Shown: positions 1 through 5,722, counted from the stretch's first letter. The stretch: 7,506 nt of DNA from DATKDU01 sp035512595 (GCA_035512595.1 DATKDU010000493.1:1-7506); one strand, 5' to 3'. Numbers and translations: made by a program. Notes: a model not told the origin generated them from the letters alone.

Positions 1-530
1 ATCGGAATCGTGTATCCCAGCGCGCCGATCGGCTCTCCTTCTTTAGCGAGCTTGTAGTTGTCGTGGCACATGACGCACTTCTTGTGGACCACCGGGATCG
101 GCGTCGCCGAGCGAAGGTAACGCTTGCCGTCCTTCTCGATCACCTGCTCGTAGCCGCTCTTGCCGCTCTTGAGGGCGGCGACAGCCGCCTTCTCGAAGTC
201 GTCCTTGGGCCGATTGCCGTCCACGATCGGCTCGCCGGCCGCATCGATCAGCCGCACTTCGTGCCAGCCCTTCTTCTTGATCGCACCGAACAGGGCCTGA
301 GCCGCTTCGCCGGCCGCCAGGCTGCTGTCGTCGGTGACGTAGTGCTCGGTGATCAGCACGACCGTCGTCTTGTAGATGTCGTCGAGCATCAGGACCGTCT
401 TGCGGGCCCGGGCCAGTGCCGGGTCGTCCTTTTTGTCCTCCGCGGTGGTCGGGAGGATTGCCGCCGCGGCAAAGACGCCGCCGAGGATCGCGAGGATCGT
501 GAGCTGCCACCAGTTCGAGCTACGTGTCAT
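1..530 (-). CDS. Secreted mono-heme c-type cytochrome, DUF3365/Tll0287-like (3' end cut by window edge)
   Basis: The frame is open from an ATG at 530 to the window edge with no stop, giving 176 visible residues. Residues 1-30 form a signal peptide: Arg3, then a hydrophobic stretch (LTILAILGGVFAAAAIL) and a TTA-EDK junction, so export to the periplasm is likely. The mature part starts with a helical region, followed by a PAS-like alpha/beta stretch (VRLIDAAGEPIVDG near 92-105, then YLRSATPIPVV near 138-148). A heme c site C152-V-M-C155-H156 follows, then an IGALGYTIP strand that runs off the window. This order matches the DUF3365 (c-type heme, PAS-like) family, whose members are small redox or sensor cytochromes. 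An AGGAG Shine-Dalgarno lies 8 nt before the ATG. The gene sits downstream of and on the same strand as the Rrf2 regulator, 77 bp away, so co-transcription is possible. No other Cys is visible, so the distal heme ligand would have to be His63, His90, Met or none. The substrate is unknown. Confidence 0.85.
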   Translation of the reverse strand, partial: MTRSSNWWQLTILAILGGVFAAAAILPTTAEDKKDDPALARARKTVLMLDDIYKTTVVLITEHYVTDDSSLAAGEAAQALFGAIKKKGWHEVRLIDAAGEPIVDGNRPKDDFEKAAVAALKSGKSGYEQVIEKDGKRYLRSATPIPVVHKKCVMCHDNYKLAKEGEPIGALGYTIP

Positions 531-555
531 GGATCAAACTCCTGGGTTGAAAGAA

Positions 556-612
556 CGTAGGACAGGTTTTCACCCTGTCCCATTGCTGGACAGGTTGGAA
601 ACCTGTCCTACG
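556..612. repeat. Nested palindromic element (25-bp arms, 2 mismatches)
   Basis: The left arm 556-580 and right arm 588-612 are reverse complements with 2 mismatches in 25, separated by a 7-nt loop (cattgct). Each arm is itself a small hairpin: GGACAGG/CCTGTCC on the left, and a 9-bp GGACAGGTT/AACCTGTCC with a 3-nt loop on the right. The outer ends read GTAGG...CCTAC. It sits between the Rrf2 gene and the cytochrome gene, and its right end contains the TAG stop codon of the Rrf2 gene. The nested design and GTAGG end resemble the element at 2469-2527, suggesting one family of non-autonomous repeats. It could also fold in RNA as a processing or attenuation hairpin. There is no T-tract, so it is not a classic terminator. 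Confidence 0.85.
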
Positions 613-1033
613 CTCGGGTAATCTCCAAAAGCTGTCCGCCGGGCTTCACCACGTCGGACAGCTTCACGCTCATCAGGTACTCCAGTTGGATGCGCTCCGC
701 CTTGGCCAGCACCTTCTTCAGCACGCAGCCCCGCTCGATCACGCACACGCCATCGGTCGAAACGCATTCCAGCAAGTTCATGTTCCCCTCGAAGTCGAGG
801 ATCACCTGGCCGACGCGAATCTCCTCCGGCTTCTTCTTGAGCTCGATGCCGCCGCCGGCACCGCGAACGCTCCGCAGGTATCCCAGCCGCACCAGCGACT
901 GGGTCACCTTGGCGACGTGGTCTCGCGAGATCTCGTAAAACTCGGCGACGCCGCCGGCACTGGCTCTCCCCGGCTTTCCGGCCAGGTAGATCAGCGTCCG
1001 CAGGGCGTAGTCGGTGTGCAGAGCCAGTCGCAT
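608..1033 (-). CDS. Rrf2-family Fe-S transcriptional regulator, NsrR-like
   Basis: This 141-residue protein has the usual Rrf2 length. An N-terminal winged helix-turn-helix (about 1-65) includes MRLALHTDYALRTLIYLA and the wing RGAGGGI at 57-63. A dimerisation helix with a three-cysteine loop follows: C90-x6-C97-x5-C103 inside LLEC...GVC...RGCVL. That pattern and Asp8 in HTDYALR match NsrR, where three Cys plus Asp8 hold a nitric-oxide-sensitive [4Fe-4S] cluster; Cys spacing varies among known NsrRs. A role as a NO- or redox-sensing repressor is inferred. The ATG at 1033 is chosen because it gives the exact family N-terminus. A longer frame to 1291 would translate the octamer repeats into a His/Pro/Thr-rich tail. 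No Shine-Dalgarno is visible, so the mRNA may be leaderless or nearly so. The TAG stop comes from the palindromic element. The neighbouring heme protein on the same strand is a candidate regulated gene. Confidence 0.92.
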   Translation of the reverse strand: MRLALHTDYALRTLIYLAGKPGRASAGGVAEFYEISRDHVAKVTQSLVRLGYLRSVRGAGGGIELKKKPEEIRVGQVILDFEGNMNLLECVSTDGVCVIERGCVLKKVLAKAERIQLEYLMSVKLSDVVKPGGQLLEITRA

Positions 1034-1094
1034 GGTGAATAGGTATAATAGGTACTTATTTAGCATATTTATACGAGCCGGTGCGAAAACGCAA
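1034..1094 (-). promoter_or_regulatory. Putative promoter/operator of the Rrf2 gene
   Basis: This is an AT-rich island in GC-rich surroundings, just upstream of the regulator start. On the plus strand it holds a direct repeat AATAGGTA (1038-1045 and 1047-1054, 9-bp period). The second copy is half of a near-palindrome at 1047-1060 (AATAGGTACTTATT, matching its reverse complement at 12 of 14 positions). An outer inverted pair GTATAA (1043-1048) / TTATAC (1069-1074) brackets the region. On the minus strand, TATAAA (1073-1068) is a possible -10 with TTGCGT (1094-1089) 15 nt upstream. TATTAT at 1050-1045 is an alternative -10 that would give a nearly leaderless transcript. Rrf2 proteins often repress their own gene through AT-rich dyads, so an autoregulatory operator is a reasonable inference. 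Confidence 0.4.
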
Positions 1095-1152
1095 GCGCCC
1101 CGTCGAGGAAGGCGTGATATTTTGCGGTCAGGCGCAATGGCGGGCGAGGGCG

Positions 1153-1246
1153 GTATGCGGGTATGAGAGTGTGCGGGTGTGGGAGTGTGGGGGGTATGAG
1201 AGTTGACGATCACACCGCTTACCCGCACACCCGCATACCCGCACAC
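1153..1246. repeat. Octamer repeat array in two opposed arms (consensus GTRTGNGR)
   Basis: On the plus strand, units start at 1153 GTATGCGG, 1161 GTATGAGA, 1169 GTGTGCGG, 1177 GTGTGGGA, 1185 GTGTGGGG, one extra G, 1194 GTATGAGA, and a degenerate GTTGACGA at 1202. The right arm carries the same octamers on the opposite strand: CCGCTTAC 1215, CCGCACAC 1223, CCGCATAC 1231, CCGCACAC 1239. The centre is about 1206-1214. The array lies between the divergent Rrf2 gene and paralog A and fills much of that 256-bp gap. Because the two arms are inverted, the strand could fold back, but units differ enough that pairing is imperfect. No coding role is apparent. Confidence 0.8.
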
Positions 1247-1277
1247 CTCCCCGCGCCGGCCACCGGGCCCGCTGCGA

Positions 1278-1283
1278 TAAAAT
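1278..1283 (+). promoter_or_regulatory. Candidate -10 box for a leaderless transcript of paralog A
   Basis: TAAAAT stands out in GC-rich sequence and ends 6 nt before the ATG at 1290, which would place the transcription start at or next to the start codon. No Shine-Dalgarno is present before this ATG, which fits a leaderless mRNA. No convincing -35 box is seen 16-18 nt upstream. Confidence 0.35.
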
Positions 1284-1289
1284 GCAACC

Positions 1290-1847
1290 ATGGCCCCCCC
1301 CTCCGAATCCGCCGCCGCCTGCTGCGATTGTGGAAGTCCCTGCCCGCCGGGGCAGCGCCGCTGCGGAGTGTGTCAGATGCGGCACGAGGCACAGGCCGAC
1401 GTCGCCGCGGCACTCGCCCCAATGCCGCCGCTAATGCCGCAGTACAGCCTGGCGACGCTGTTCTTTTCGATCACGTGGATCGCGGTTTGCCTGGGGGCGC
1501 TCAAGTTCAACGCTTGCCTGGGAATGCTGCTGATCTTTTTGACCATGCCGGCGCTGCTGCGGACGCTGGCCCTGGGGGTTCGCGATCAGGAAGCGGGCAT
1601 CGTGGTGACGCCGGGCAAGCGGCTGCGGGTCTTCTTCGCCTCGCTGGGGATCATGTTCCTGGTGCTGATCGTCAGCGGCGGCGTGCTGGCGGGCTCGGCT
1701 TGGGTCTCGCTCGTGGCTGCCGCCGGCGACTGGTTCCCCTTTCCGATCCACGCCGGGATTTCCATCGGGTCGATGACCTTCGGCATCGCGGGCTCGTTTG
1801 CCGCGGCCGCCGGCATCTTGTGGTACACCCGGTGGCTGGGAGCGTAG
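1290..1847 (+). CDS. Paralog A: zinc-ribbon four-helix membrane protein of unknown function
   Basis: This 185-residue protein has an N-terminal Cys4 zinc ribbon (C11-x2-C14 ... C25-x2-C28, with extra Cys at 12 and 18) and an Ala/Pro linker. The membrane core starts at QYSLAT (51-56). Predicted helices lie near 52-72, 74-91, 113-140 and 157-178. Family landmarks are Y52, then P87-A-L-L-R-T exactly 35 residues later, and a Gly 12 residues after the Arg. A basic stretch (GKRLRVFFASLG) leads into helix 3. It is the least typical core: the usual 'FR..PGLG' after helix 1 reads LKFNACLG. Paralog B starts 2 nt after its stop, so A is probably the first gene of an A-B-C operon. I recognise the family as a common planctomycete hypothetical type but know no function. 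The ribbon suggests binding to a partner protein or nucleic acid at the membrane. Confidence 0.85.
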   Translation: MAPPSESAAACCDCGSPCPPGQRRCGVCQMRHEAQADVAAALAPMPPLMPQYSLATLFFSITWIAVCLGALKFNACLGMLLIFLTMPALLRTLALGVRDQEAGIVVTPGKRLRVFFASLGIMFLVLIVSGGVLAGSAWVSLVAAAGDWFPFPIHAGISIGSMTFGIAGSFAAAAGILWYTRWLGA

Positions 1848-1849
1848 GC

Positions 1850-2344
1850 ATGAATCATCCTCTCGACCAGCCGCAGCAGTTTTCCATCGCCACGCTGCTG
1901 CTCGTGACGACTCTGATCGCTGTCTGTCTAGCGTTGTTCCGCATCGAACCCGGCCTGGGCGCCCTTTCGCTCCTGTTCATCGTGCCGGCCTTCCTGCGGA
2001 CGCTGTCGCTGGCCGGGCGGGAGAAGACATACGGAAACCGATTGTCGGCCCGGGAGAAGGTGGCTGTTTTTCTCGGATCGCTGGGAGTGACGGTGATCGT
2101 GCTCCTCACTTTGGGTGTCACACTGATGGTCGGAAACGCCCTTTCCTTTGCGTTAGCGCATCTGCTCGTTTACTTGCATCCCGCTGTGGCGGCATTCGTC
2201 GGACTCGCCGCAATGCTGTCGTCGATCGTGCTGGCCCTCTTTGCAGCCGGTTGGATGATCCGCCGCACCTATCCCACGCGCGAGGCATTCTTCGCCAGTT
2301 TGCGCCGGCCCGTTCCATCCACGAGACCGAGCCACAATGACTGA
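1850..2344 (+). CDS. Paralog B: four-helix membrane protein of the same family, no zinc ribbon
   Basis: This 164-residue protein begins only ten residues before the core motif FSIAT (11-15), followed by a textbook family helix 1 (LLLVTTLIAVCLALFR). PAFLRT starts at 46, 35 residues after F11, and the invariant Gly lies 12 residues after the Arg. Helices are predicted near 11-30, 33-49, 70-105 (probably one long or broken segment) and 110-136. A basic/Pro-rich tail follows (RRTYPTREAFFASLRRP...). The ATG at 1850 is chosen over upstream codons in the same open frame because a GGGAG Shine-Dalgarno lies 7 nt before it, inside the end of paralog A, and because the upstream extension overlaps A in another frame. 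The 3' end overlaps paralog C by 8 nt. Its layout matches paralog G, so ribbon-less members form a second architecture, perhaps partners of the ribbon members (inference). Confidence 0.85.
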   Translation: MNHPLDQPQQFSIATLLLVTTLIAVCLALFRIEPGLGALSLLFIVPAFLRTLSLAGREKTYGNRLSAREKVAVFLGSLGVTVIVLLTLGVTLMVGNALSFALAHLLVYLHPAVAAFVGLAAMLSSIVLALFAAGWMIRRTYPTREAFFASLRRPVPSTRPSHND

Positions 2345-2945
2345 TAGCTGTGACAATGGGGAAATCCCCGCTGGCGAAAGCCGCCAGCGCCGCTGCCCGC
2401 AGTGCGGCGCTTCGTGCGCGGTCGAAGCGACGCAGTGTTGGCTCTGCCGTGCCGCATTGCCGGCCGATGTAGTAGGCACACTCCGTGTGCCGTCCGTCGG
2501 CGACGGCACACGGAGTGTGCCTACTACGTTCTCCCTCGCTACGATCCTGCTCGTCATCACGCTGATTGCCGTCTGCCTGGGGGTGTTTCGGCTGTCGCCG
2601 GGCTTTGGGATCGCGGTCGTCTGCTTCGCCGTGCCGGCGCTGATTCGCAGCGTCGTGGTCGGTGTCCAGCAAAAACGGGCGGGCGAGCGGCAGTCGATCG
2701 GCGAAAAGCTCACCGCCTTCGCCGCCTCCCTGGGCATCATGCTCCTGGTCGGCATTGCCGGCTTCATCGCCTTTCAGATCGCCTGCTGGGGGACGTGCGG
2801 GCTGATCACCGCGACGGCTTCGTCCAGCGCCAGCAGCGCGCCGAATTTGAACCTCTTGCTCTGGTCATCCGTCGGGCTCGGTTCGCTGTCGGCACTCGCC
2901 GTGGGCATCTGGATCCTGTGGTTGACCCGCCCGCGGCGGCGGTAG
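2337..2945 (+). CDS. Paralog C: zinc-ribbon four-helix membrane protein with an in-frame palindrome insertion
   Basis: This 202-residue protein has an N-terminal zinc ribbon C20-PQ-C23 ... C34-WL-C37 (extra Cys5 and Cys27). Residues 45-64 (VVGTLRVPSVGDGTRSVPTT) are entirely encoded by the palindromic element, and the membrane core begins immediately at FSLAT (65-69). PALIRS starts at 100, 35 residues after F65, followed by the spaced Gly in KRAG. Helices lie near 65-84, 88-107, 125-150 and 175-197, with a Ser/Ala-rich loop (TATASSSASSAPN) between helices 3 and 4. The C-terminus is basic (RPRRR). The ATG overlaps the end of B by 8 nt, consistent with translational coupling. Compared with paralog F, the insert replaces or extends the ribbon-to-membrane linker, and the reading frame and both domains are intact, so the gene is probably still functional. 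Function unknown. Confidence 0.87.
   Translation: MTDSCDNGEIPAGESRQRRCPQCGASCAVEATQCWLCRAALPADVVGTLRVPSVGDGTRSVPTTFSLATILLVITLIAVCLGVFRLSPGFGIAVVCFAVPALIRSVVVGVQQKRAGERQSIGEKLTAFAASLGIMLLVGIAGFIAFQIACWGTCGLITATASSSASSAPNLNLLLWSSVGLGSLSALAVGIWILWLTRPRRR
2469..2527. repeat. Perfect 26-bp inverted repeat inserted in frame in paralog C
   Basis: Left arm 2469-2494 and right arm 2502-2527 are exact reverse complements around a 7-nt centre (cgtcggc). Each arm contains its own hairpin: GGCACAC-tcc-GTGTGCC on the left and GGCACAC-gga-GTGTGCC on the right, so a cloverleaf-like or cruciform fold is possible. The outer ends read GTAGTAGG...CCTACTAC, similar to the GTAGG...CCTAC ends of the element at 556-612. 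The element is open in the gene's frame and adds 20 codons. From memory, the same peptide signature (VGTLRVPS.../DGTRSVPTT) recurs in planctomycete annotations, which fits a dispersed mobile repeat. No transposase is present in the window. Confidence 0.92.
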
Positions 2946-2956
2946 ACTGGCCCTAG

Positions 2957-2977
2957 CCGGAGACTGGCAGCCTCCGG
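2957..2977 (+). terminator. Weak hairpin after the A-B-C operon
   Basis: CCGGAG (2957-2962) pairs with CTCCGG (2972-2977) across a 9-nt loop, 11 nt after the stop of paralog C. There is no T-tract, so intrinsic termination is uncertain. The remaining sequence to the USP gene (2978-3095) shows nothing else recognisable apart from that gene's ribosome binding site. Confidence 0.25.
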
Positions 2978-3095
2978 ACAATGCGGGAGCGCTGCCCATT
3001 CGTTCGCCGACGGACCCTGCGAAGGAAAACAGACGATCTCCACAAGCGACGGCACGGAAGGTTCGCCCAGGCACAGTTCGCAAGCGAGGTTCGGC

Positions 3096-3566
3096 ATGAA
3101 GATTCTCCTGGCCATCGACGGCTCGGCCTACAGCGATGCGGCCGTCGCGGAAGTTGCTCGGCGGCCGTGGCCGCCTGGGAGCGAAGCCCGCCTGATCATC
3201 GTCGATCCTCCGTTGGACTCCAGCCTGCTGCGAGGAGGTTCGCCGACCATGTTCGATGAACTGGTCCAGCGGCAGCGCGCCGAAGCCCTGCGGCATCTCA
3301 ATGCGGCCATTGACGTTTTGAAGCAAAATGCGCCGCAACTGGTTGTCACCGGTATTTTGCGGGAAGGGCGACCCAAGGACGCAATCCTGGATGAAGCCGA
3401 GCACTGGGGCGCGGAACTGATTGTCGTGGGGTCGCACGGGTATGGCGCGATCCGGCGTCTGTTTCTGGGTTCGGTGTCGCTCGCCCTGGCGGCCAATGCT
3501 CCCTGTTCGGTGGAGATCGTCCGACACCCGACCACGCCGTCGGCTGAGGCGCCCGTTCCGCGATGA
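3096..3566 (+). CDS. Universal stress protein (UspA family, single domain)
   Basis: This 156-residue protein has the normal length for a single Usp domain. The first strand MKILLAIDGSAYS carries the conserved Asp8 that contacts the adenine nucleotide. The C-terminal nucleotide-binding signature is G112-x2-G115-x9-G125-S126 (VVGSHGYG...FLGSVS), so the ATP-binding type is expected. A helical segment (ELVQRQRAEALRHLNAAI) lies between. Family members are cytoplasmic and modulate stress tolerance; some act on or next to ion transporters. A GAGG Shine-Dalgarno lies 6 nt before the ATG. The stop codon is followed 179 nt later by the antiporter start on the same strand, and this adjacency suggests a shared ion-homeostasis or stress role (inference). 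The gene interrupts the array of membrane paralogs. Confidence 0.95.
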   Translation: MKILLAIDGSAYSDAAVAEVARRPWPPGSEARLIIVDPPLDSSLLRGGSPTMFDELVQRQRAEALRHLNAAIDVLKQNAPQLVVTGILREGRPKDAILDEAEHWGAELIVVGSHGYGAIRRLFLGSVSLALAANAPCSVEIVRHPTTPSAEAPVPR

Positions 3567-3597
3567 CTCGATCGGTGCGGTGCCGCCCAGGAGCGAG

Positions 3598-3628
3598 TTG
3601 CCTGCTGTTGCCGTGCCTGTGTTATGCT
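3598..3628 (+). promoter_or_regulatory. Candidate promoter of the antiporter gene
   Basis: An extended -10 TGTTATGCT (TATGCT at 3623-3628) lies in the USP-antiporter gap, with TTGCCT (3598-3603) as a poor -35 at a long 19-nt spacing. Transcription would start near 3635, giving a leader of about 110 nt before the antiporter ATG. No riboswitch-like structure is evident in 3567-3745. Confidence 0.25.
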
Positions 3629-3745
3629 GTGCAAGTTGAGCGGGTCCAGAGGGATGTACACGATTTGCATCGGACCGGCAAATTCTCTGTGTTCCTCAGG
3701 CCGGTGCGTCGAGAAGGCACGGATGTCAGCGAGGTAACTCGGCCC

Positions 3746-5722
3746 ATGGAACCACTGCTGCGAAATCTGGTGCTCGCGTTTCTGGTCGCCGGCGGCGTGC
3801 TGCACCTGTTTCACCGTCTGCGTCTGCCGTCGATCGTGGGCCTGCTCATGGCGGGAGTGCTGATCGGGCCGCATGGTTTCGGCGTCCTGCAGGACCGGAA
3901 CGAAATTGAAAAACTGGCCGAGATCGGCATCATTCTGCTGATGTTTTCGATCGGGCTCGACTTTACCCGCGAGCGGCTGCAAGAGTTGCTCTACTCGTCG
4001 GGCATCGGCACGGTGCAGATGCTGATTTGCATCGTGGTGACCACCGTGGCAGCGGCGGCGTTCGTCGATCGCTGGGCGGAAGCAGTCTTCCTGGGTTTTC
4101 TCGTGGCGCACACCAGCTCCACGCTGATGCTGAAGCTGTTTCTCGATCGCGGCGAGCTGACCACTCCCCCGGTTCGGCTGGGCTTGGGGATCAGCATCAC
4201 GCAGGATCTGTCGGTGGTCGTGATGCTTCTGGCGGTGCCGGTGATGGCTGGGGGGAAGTTTGACTGGGGCGACCTGGGATTGATGGTGCTTCGCGCCGGC
4301 CTGGTGTTTGCCGTGGCCGTAACGCTCTCCCGCTGGATCATTCCCCTGTGGATGGAGCACGTCATCCGCAGCCGGAGCCGCGAGTTGTTCCTGATTTTTC
4401 TGATCGTCGTCTGTCTCGGCACCGCCTGGACGACCATGATCGCCGGCTTGTCGATCGGGCTGGGGGCCTTTCTGGCCGGCGTCGCGATTGCCGAATCGGG
4501 CTATAGCCACCATACGCTTTCCGAGATAGCGCCATTCCGCGACTTGCTCATCAGCGTGTTCTTCATCTCGACGGGAATGCTGCTGGACCTGGGCAGTCTC
4601 GCGCAAGGCGCCTGGCTGGCGGCGCTGCTGCTCGTGGCGGTGCTGGTTGTGAAATTTATCAGCGGTTTCGCGCCGGTGCTGTTGTGGGGATACCCGCTGC
4701 GCATCGCCACGACCGTCGGCACCGCCATCGCTCAGATCGGCGAGTTTTCCTTCGTCTTGGGGCACACGGGGCACCAGGCCGGGCTGATCCGCGACGACCT
4801 GTATTCGGTCTTCCTGCTGGTCGCGGTGGCGTCGATGATCGCCAGTCCGTTCCTGGTCTGGAGCAGCCCGCGTCTGGCTTACGCCCTGGCGAGAATTCCC
4901 GCGCTGCGGCGCCTCGACCATCGCCCCATGGGCGCCGACGCCGATCGCCAGCCGCCGCTGGCGAACCACGTGATCATCGCCGGCTACGGGCTGAACGGCC
5001 GCAACCTGGCGACCGCGCTGGCGACGCTCGAACTGCCGTTCGCTGTTCTGGAGATGAACCCTGACACGGTCCAAGCCGCCCGTCGCCGCGGCGAGCCGGT
5101 GTACTTCGGGGACTGTTCCCGCGTCGAGATCCTCCGCAAGCTGCACATCGACACGGCGCGCGGCCTGGTGCTGGCCGTTTCCGATCCCCAGGCGACTCGG
5201 CAGGCCGTGCAGATCGCCCGGCACGAAAACCCGCGGCTGCAGATCATCGTGCGAACCAAGTACATGACGGAAATCGACGTGCTTCGCGAACTCGGCGCCA
5301 ACGAGATCATTGCGGAAGAGTTCGAAACGTCGCTGGAGGTGCTGACGCTGGCGCTGCGGCTGTTTGAGACCCCGGACGCCTCGATTGAGCGCATCGTGGA
5401 GCGTCTCCGGTCCAATGCCTATCGGGCCCTGCGAGACGAATTGCCCTCGACCGAGCGACAGCAACTGCTCGACGCGCTGATTCCGGAGTTCGAGTTCGAG
5501 ACCCATCAAGTCGCCGAGGGTGCGGCGGCCATCGGAAAGTCGCTGCGCGACCTCGATCTCCGAGCGCGAACCGGCGCAACGCTCCTGGCCGTCCGACGAG
5601 ATGCGGCGCTCACCACCGTGCCCGCCGCTGATTTTCAACTGCAGAAAGACGACCTGCTGGTTCTTGCCGGAAACGGACGCCAGATTGCCGACGCATTACG
5701 AATGATCGCCGGAGAGAGTTAA
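3746..5722 (+). CDS. CPA2 monovalent cation:proton antiporter, Kef-type, with TrkA-N and TrkA-C domains
   Basis: This 658-residue protein has three parts. Residues 1 to about 385 form the multi-helix Na+/H+ exchanger domain: LPSIVGLLMAGVLIGPHGFG at 27-46, HTSSTLMLK at 122-130, and Q153-D154 in ITQDLSVVVMLL, the Gln-Asp pair of Kef-type potassium/proton carriers rather than the Asp-Asp of electrogenic Na+ antiporters. Residues about 406-525 are a Rossmann TrkA-N (RCK) domain, NHVIIAGYGLNGRN, with G413-x-G415-x2-G418 and E436 ending the second strand, so NAD(H) or another nucleotide may gate transport. Residues about 578-655 form a TrkA-C domain (VAEGAAAIGKSLRDLDLR ... DDLLVLAG). The likely job is regulated potassium efflux or pH control in the inner membrane. 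ATG 3746 is chosen because transmembrane segment 1 begins right after it and GAGG lies 11 nt upstream. The frame stays open to an ATG at 3563 overlapping the USP stop (ATGA), but that 61-residue extension is Arg-rich and unlike the family. Confidence 0.93.
   Translation: MEPLLRNLVLAFLVAGGVLHLFHRLRLPSIVGLLMAGVLIGPHGFGVLQDRNEIEKLAEIGIILLMFSIGLDFTRERLQELLYSSGIGTVQMLICIVVTTVAAAAFVDRWAEAVFLGFLVAHTSSTLMLKLFLDRGELTTPPVRLGLGISITQDLSVVVMLLAVPVMAGGKFDWGDLGLMVLRAGLVFAVAVTLSRWIIPLWMEHVIRSRSRELFLIFLIVVCLGTAWTTMIAGLSIGLGAFLAGVAIAESGYSHHTLSEIAPFRDLLISVFFISTGMLLDLGSLAQGAWLAALLLVAVLVVKFISGFAPVLLWGYPLRIATTVGTAIAQIGEFSFVLGHTGHQAGLIRDDLYSVFLLVAVASMIASPFLVWSSPRLAYALARIPALRRLDHRPMGADADRQPPLANHVIIAGYGLNGRNLATALATLELPFAVLEMNPDTVQAARRRGEPVYFGDCSRVEILRKLHIDTARGLVLAVSDPQATRQAVQIARHENPRLQIIVRTKYMTEIDVLRELGANEIIAEEFETSLEVLTLALRLFETPDASIERIVERLRSNAYRALRDELPSTERQQLLDALIPEFEFETHQVAEGAAAIGKSLRDLDLRARTGATLLAVRRDAALTTVPAADFQLQKDDLLVLAGNGRQIADALRMIAGES

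Noticed and set aside
43..510. A 155-codon minus-strand open frame
   Set aside because: It is out of frame with the cytochrome, whose signal peptide and CXXCH motif are clear; the translation is a low-complexity Arg/Gly-rich shadow.
1153..1246. Repeat block considered as a CRISPR array
   Set aside because: Units are 8 bp, contiguous, without spacers, and switch orientation halfway.
1034..1291. An 86-residue N-terminal extension of the Rrf2 regulator in the same frame
   Set aside because: It would translate the octamer repeat block and the AT-rich promoter region; the family N-terminus begins exactly at the ATG at 1033.
1163..1849. An upstream extension of paralog B in the same open frame
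   Set aside because: It overlaps paralog A in another frame and encodes Arg/Gly/Ala-rich sequence with no family similarity. B has its own Shine-Dalgarno before the ATG at 1850.
2402..2956. A 184-codon plus-strand open frame inside paralog C
   Set aside because: It is an Arg-rich shadow frame; the zinc ribbon, helices and 35-residue motif spacing are all in the other frame.
3563..3745. A longer antiporter start overlapping the USP stop (ATGA)
   Set aside because: The overlap resembles translational coupling, but the 61 added residues are Arg-rich and not like a Kef N-terminus, and a ribosome site precedes the ATG at 3746.
3128..5638. An 836-codon open frame on the minus strand
   Set aside because: It lies antisense to the USP and antiporter genes, which have clear domain matches. 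Its translation is low-complexity and rich in Gln, Arg, His and Asp, as expected from the antisense of GC-rich codon-biased genes.
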